The translations under genes and the position numbers were made by a program. The notes below the pieces were generated by a model. The model was not told the origin of the DNA. It ran no database searches and saw only the letters and a program-made list of their open reading frames with translations. This document shows positions 59,826 to 64,000 of a DNA stretch of 64,000 bases, piece by piece. Within the stretch, counting starts at the first letter, position 1. Every line of letters begins with the position of its first letter. This DNA comes from Neodiprion pinetum. Lineage: Eukaryota > Arthropoda > Insecta > Hymenoptera > Diprionidae. The DNA lies in NCBI RefSeq assembly GCF_021155775.2, contig NC_060238.1, positions 20,002,542 to 20,066,541 on the forward strand, given 5' to 3'.

Positions 59826-60812
59826 CAACAGTAATTAATTAGAAAAATATTTTATTGTTAGTCATATGGAAAGTTATTTTAATTACAGTAACTGGGAATT
59901 TATTGCGGTAGATGAAAATTTATTGTAAGTTGTGGTAACTGGGAAATCATTTTAATTGTAGTAACTGGGAAATTGTTGCAGTAAGTGGAAAGTTGCTGCA
60001 AGTTGAAGTAACTGGGAAATCAGTGTAATTTTACTAACGTTAGAAGTTAGTGCAGTAAGTGGAAAGTTATTGTAACTTGTAATAACTGGAAAATCATTTT
60101 AATTGTAGTAACTGGGAAATTGTTGCGGTAAGTGGAAAGTTGCTGCAAGTTGAAGTAACTGGGAAATCAGTGTAATTTTACTAACGTTAGAAGTTAGTGC
60201 AGTAAGTGGAAAGTTATTGTAACTTGTAATAACTGGAAAATCATTTTAATTGTAGTAACTGGGAAATTAGTTTAATTGTAGTAACTGGGAAATTGTTGCA
60301 GTAAGTGGAAAGTTGCTGCAAGTTGAAGTAACTGGGAAATCAGTGTAATTTTACTAACGTTAGAAGTTAGTGCAGTAAGTGGAAAGTTATTGTAACTTGT
60401 AATAACTGGAAAATCATTTTAATTGTAGTAACTGGGAAATTAGTTTAATTGTAGTAACTGGGAAATTGTTGCAGTAAGTGGAAAGTTGCTGCAAGTTGAA
60501 GTAACTGGGAAATCAGTGTAATTTTACTAACGTTAGAAGTTAGTGCAGTAAGTGGAAAGTTATTGTAACTTGTAATAACTGGAAAATCATTTTAATTGTA
60601 GTAACTGGGAAATTGTTGCGGTAAGTGGAAAGTTGCTGCAAGTTGAAGTAACTGGGAAATCAGTGTAATTTTACTAACGTTAGAAGTTAGTGCAGTAAAT
60701 GAAAATTTATTGTAATTTGCAGTAACTGGAAAATCATTTTAATTGTAGTAACTGAGAAATCATTGTAATTGTGGTAACGTGAAAAGTTATTGCAATAAGT
60801 GGAATGTGATAT
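59826..60812 (+). repeat. Higher-order minisatellite, 148/173-bp units of ~25-bp monomers
   Basis: Monomers of 24-26 bases such as AGTAACTGGGAAATCATTTT and AAGTGGAAAGTTGCTGCAAG are arranged into larger units. The marker CTAACGTTAGAAGTTAGTGC occurs at 60033, 60181, 60354, 60527 and 60674, with spacings of 148, 173, 173 and 147 bases. The longer unit has one additional monomer (AATTGTAGTAACTGGGAAAT). Units in the centre are almost identical, while the edges (before about 59940 and after about 60700) are diverged. Confidence 0.92.
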
Positions 60813-62299
60813 ATTATTTAAACGCGATTACGTTTCATAGTATGTATGACTCACCCTGCATTTTTTTTTTTTTTTTCTAACTCCACCACTTCACGGATGT
60901 ACACGTTACCTACTTGATCTCTAAGCTTTTAATATCGCTAAAAGCGGTCGTTGGTTGTACGTGTATAGAACGTTTCACGACAAAACGAACGACGTTCAAC
61001 CCTGACGACGATAACCTCTCGCATCTGTTTCCCATTTTTATTTCACATATCGTTTTTCTCCGACTCCGGAAAGGCGATCGCAATTCTTCAAATCGCTTTT
61101 CGTAATCGTCTCTTTTTATTCAATCCCCTTCAATGGGGATATAACGCAACAGAGGAGAAAATTATAAATAATTTCCTCGTATTTTAATCGCACAGATTTT
61201 ATCGCGTGTCGTGACACGAATCGGGTCGAATAAACATTCGTTGCTAGTTTGAAATATGGAAGAATAAAAGATTCGAAAATAAAATGAAAAGCAAAATGAA
61301 TGAGAATTGAAATTGAATCGAGTAAAATTACATTTTTTAATCAGGAGCGTTATTACGGTATACGGTGTAACTAATTTCTTACTTCTGAGGATTCTGCTTC
61401 TTTTTCCTTTTCTTCTAATTTTTCATTTTCTTCATTTTCAGCATATATATGTATGTATATATATATACGCATAACTTAATATATCCAAGCGGTAAATGCG
61501 ACGCAACGATTATCCGACAGTTAGAGATAATCTCTTGCAATATATCAAAGTCGGCAAGCCGCGTCGTTGAAGAAGGCTGTCGCACTTTGAAACTAATTGC
61601 AACACCTCGATGCGAAGCGAGTCTCTCGAGCCAAGGATTAGGAAAATTAGGTGAAACGAGGAGGTGAGAGATGAAAGTTTAGGGTAATCGAAAGAGGGAA
61701 AAAGTTTACATGCATCAAGTTATAATCCCTGATACATGAAACAAGAGCATGTAAAACTTTCCCCGGAAAATCATCTCCTCTTATTTTCTTGCCCTCCTTT
61801 CTATTTATTTTACTTTTCTTTTCTTTTCTGCAAATCCAACGACTTACGTTACCTTCCTATTTTCACTTTCCTCTTCTCCCTTTACTTGTTTATATTTATT
61901 GCACACAGACTACGAAGTTTGACAATCGATTTACCACGCGGTGAAGATAATCAAACTTGCCATCCGCACTGATAGTAATTTCACAACAGCAACAACAATT
62001 TACACATGTTTGTAACGACAAAAATAATACGAAAATATTGACTTATATGTCATAGAAAATATAACCGACGACGTTCGTAAAAATGAATGACTATGAATGT
62101 AGAATTCAAGCGTACATGGTACTGTGAGTACTTGATATTTTAAAGAGGTGAAAAATATTTGTTGGATAAAAGTTCTGCGACAGGGGACAAGAAAAAAAAA
62201 AAAAAAATTACGAAAATGGAAATTTAACGAACAACGCGTTTCGGGGGAAGAGAAAAAGCCTCTTGGATAAAGGGATTCCTTTTTTGCTTCCTTATACCT

Positions 62300-62302
<3 letters not shown>
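60813..62302. other. Non-coding stretch
   Basis: No gene is recognised. T run near 60861-60876, short TA tract near 61456-61465, A run near 62190-62206. The frame at 61449-61667 lacks motifs. Confidence 0.55.

Positions 62303-62378
<76 letters not shown>
62303..62378. repeat. (TA)n microsatellite, about 38 units
   Basis: Uninterrupted TA tract of about 76 bases. Overlapping minus-strand frames encode Tyr-Ile repeats and are artefacts. Confidence 0.95.
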
Positions 62379-62382
<4 letters not shown>

Positions 62383-63812
62383 CGGCGAGGAATTGGAGGC
62401 ATTAAAACACAACCCAGAAGGTGAAATTTGGTCAGTCCTTCCGCCTTCTTTTCTTCCCCACATGCTGCGCATGCATGCGCCACACACAACCCGCGAAACT
62501 TGATTTATTTTGATGTTTCTCCCCCCCCCCCCCTCCCCCTCCCGCCCTTCTTCTACTCCTTTCTTGCTCGTACCTTCATACATACCTTATGGATCGCCGG
62601 TTTAGGGTCTTAGACGGCGTTGGTTATGTAGGTTGTTGTTTTGCAGGGATCAAAAATAAATTATACGTATATATTTATGTATATATGTATGTATACGAGG
62701 GGCCGATAACTCAAGGAAGTGTTGAAAAATTTATAAGCTTTCTTGACGGAATTGCGTATGAAAGTAAATCGGATGAGAGTGAAATAATGGTTGAAAAAAC
62801 GAGATTGATATCGTTGAAATTCACACGATGAGATGGAAATGAGTGGAAATCGCGTGAAATCAATGTTAACGAATCGGCACCGTTCATCATTCGATTTATT
62901 TTCAAGTGAAATGAGGGTTAAGGTCATGTGGTATTCCTACCCTTACCGACCGAGCAAAATCGCAATTTTTTTCTTCCTGTATTAAATAAACATACGAACG
63001 GAAGGGATTGAAATTTCAACGGTGCATCGCTCTTTTGTAACGGAGTTTGGAAAAGTTATTCATATCTTTTTTCGTTCGTTTGTTTATTTAATATAAGAAG
63101 AATAAGTTTGAGTTTGCTCGATCGGTAAAGGTAGAAGTACTACACGACCTTAAGTCTGCAGCTCGGAACGTCGTTATATTTTCAAGAATTTGAATGTTGC
63201 TGTTTTTTTTTTTTTTTCCATGAAAATGCATCGTTCAAGTAACGTTACCAACTCCAACCTCGTTCTGGAAAGAAAAAGAAACGAAAAAACCGGAAAAATA
63301 AATAAAACAACGAGAATGGCACCTAATTGATCATGTGTTTTAAGGGATGATACCTGCCGCACACTTTTTTTTTCTCTCCATTCTTTAAAAGCCGAATCAG
63401 GGGTGGCAAAATAGGGGAACTCTTCCTTTTTTTTTTTTTCCTTTTTTTGTTCAACTCTGTTCCTTTGAAAATATATGTACTTTTTTTTTCATCGTTCCTC
63501 TTCAACCCGACAGAACGACCAGTGATTTATCAAGATTTCCGTTCCTGTTTTCTCTCTCTCTCTCTCTCTCTCACTCCATCCCTTTCTTCTTTCTCGTTCC
63601 ACACATCTGTATACATATTCACCATTTACGCCATACCCTCCCTACTTTCCGTTGACCCCTGCCACTCGATTTTCCACCCCTTTTCACAGTTTTTTTCGCT
63701 TCCTAATTTTCGCCTGCTTGGTATTTTCCTTCCCTCTTTTTTTTTTTTTATTTTTTATTTTATTCCGTTCATCCCTTTTTTTCATCAACCGGCTCTCTCT
63801 CTCTCTCCCCCT
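62379..63812. other. Non-coding stretch with pyrimidine-rich 3' part
   Basis: C-rich run at about 62519-62532. From about 63370 the plus strand is strongly pyrimidine-rich, with CT tracts at about 63551-63572 and 63794-63807. The frame at 63447-63974 is Phe/Ser/Leu/Pro-rich for that reason. No gene is recognised. Confidence 0.55.
63114..63160 (+). repeat. Dispersed repeat shared with 32313
   Basis: TTTGCTCGATCGGTAAAGGT and AGTACTACACGACCTTAA match the segment at 32313. The shared part is about 50-60 bases and encodes nothing recognisable. Confidence 0.6.
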
Positions 63813-63837
63813 CCCCCCCCCCCCCCCCCCCCCCCCC
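63813..63837. repeat. Poly-C run (25 bases)
   Basis: Pure C run immediately after CT-rich sequence and followed by CACACAC. Confidence 0.9.
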
Positions 63838-64000
63838 ACACACACCCTCTCTTTTCGTATTCCCGTCGGATTCGCCGGGTTCTCGTCCATTCGCGGTTGC
63901 GGCGGAAGGGTCGTTACGTTGCGTTGCGTGTGTTGCTGCTGCTGCTGCTGCTGCTGCTGCCGGTCTGCGCGTAAGGGTGGGTGAGAAAAACCGGGGATTT
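63838..64000. promoter_or_regulatory. CpG-rich segment with CTG tract at the window edge
   Basis: CpG-dense sequence (GGTTGCGGCGGAAGGGTCG, TTACGTTGCGTTGCGTG) runs into about nine CTG units at 63932-63960. It resembles the start of another promoter or leader island continuing beyond the window. Nothing more can be assigned. Confidence 0.25.

Noticed and set aside
1..64000. Known insect microRNAs (let-7, miR-1, miR-8, miR-9, miR-34, miR-124, miR-184 and others)
   Set aside because: I looked for several remembered seed-plus-body sequences and found none. This was not exhaustive.

Overview
This window looks like non-coding DNA from an animal nuclear genome, most likely an insect. It is AT-rich and dense in A/T homopolymers, dinucleotide tracts (AT, AG/CT) and trinucleotide tracts. 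CpG is not visibly depleted. Short interstitial blocks of GGTTAGG/CCTAACC, the arthropod telomere-type motif, occur at several places. A hymenopteran origin is a guess from overall texture only. I found no protein-coding gene I can name. Every open frame is short, or built from homopolymers and simple repeats, or lies inside a repeat. No convincing tRNA, rRNA or miRNA gene was seen, and there are no bacterial-type features.

What is organised is the repeat content. (1) Long foldback (hairpin) elements of about 650-740 bp that share a terminus of the type TATGGGGCATTCCACGTCAAA lie at 5254-5993, 8488-9154, 11579-12234 and 18601-19301, with solitary right-hand ends at about 1151-1169 and 57224-57254. 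(2) A 0.4-kb TA-flanked inverted-terminal-repeat element beginning CCGGGACAATCTC is present in three copies (20347-20747, 34561-34963 reversed, 58404-58693 truncated). (3) Two foldback elements begin TAGGGTGGT (52189-52689 and 56544-57194). (4) Single foldbacks lie at 9348-9933, 20796-20959, 23297-23587 and 33443-33556.

Tandem arrays form a second layer: a 109-bp duplication (3345-3555), a diverged ~114-127-bp array (10560-11100), a ~210-bp GGTTAGG-rich array (13930-14460, with a dispersed relative at 31555-31900), a 122-bp duplication (35100-35290), a TTCTACAG array that flips strand part-way (37718-38222), GATTTCA cryptic repetition (41470-42135) and a higher-order minisatellite of ~25-bp monomers in 148- and 173-bp units (59826-60812).

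Texture changes along the window. Roughly 1-18 kb and 39-64 kb are packed with long homopolymers and microsatellites, while about 20.3-32.6 kb is nearly free of them. GC/CpG-rich islands at about 41.04-41.28, 49.04-49.78, 59.34-59.74 and 63.84-64.00 kb resemble insect promoter or 5' leader DNA, most of them beside AG/CT tracts. The best gene-start candidate is on the + strand: a TCAGT initiator-like motif at 49413, a GTAAGT donor-like site at 49533 and an acceptor-like site before 49946. It would be a non-coding 5' leader rather than a coding exon. The window is therefore best read as intergenic or intronic DNA near one or more gene starts, colonised by short inverted-repeat transposons.
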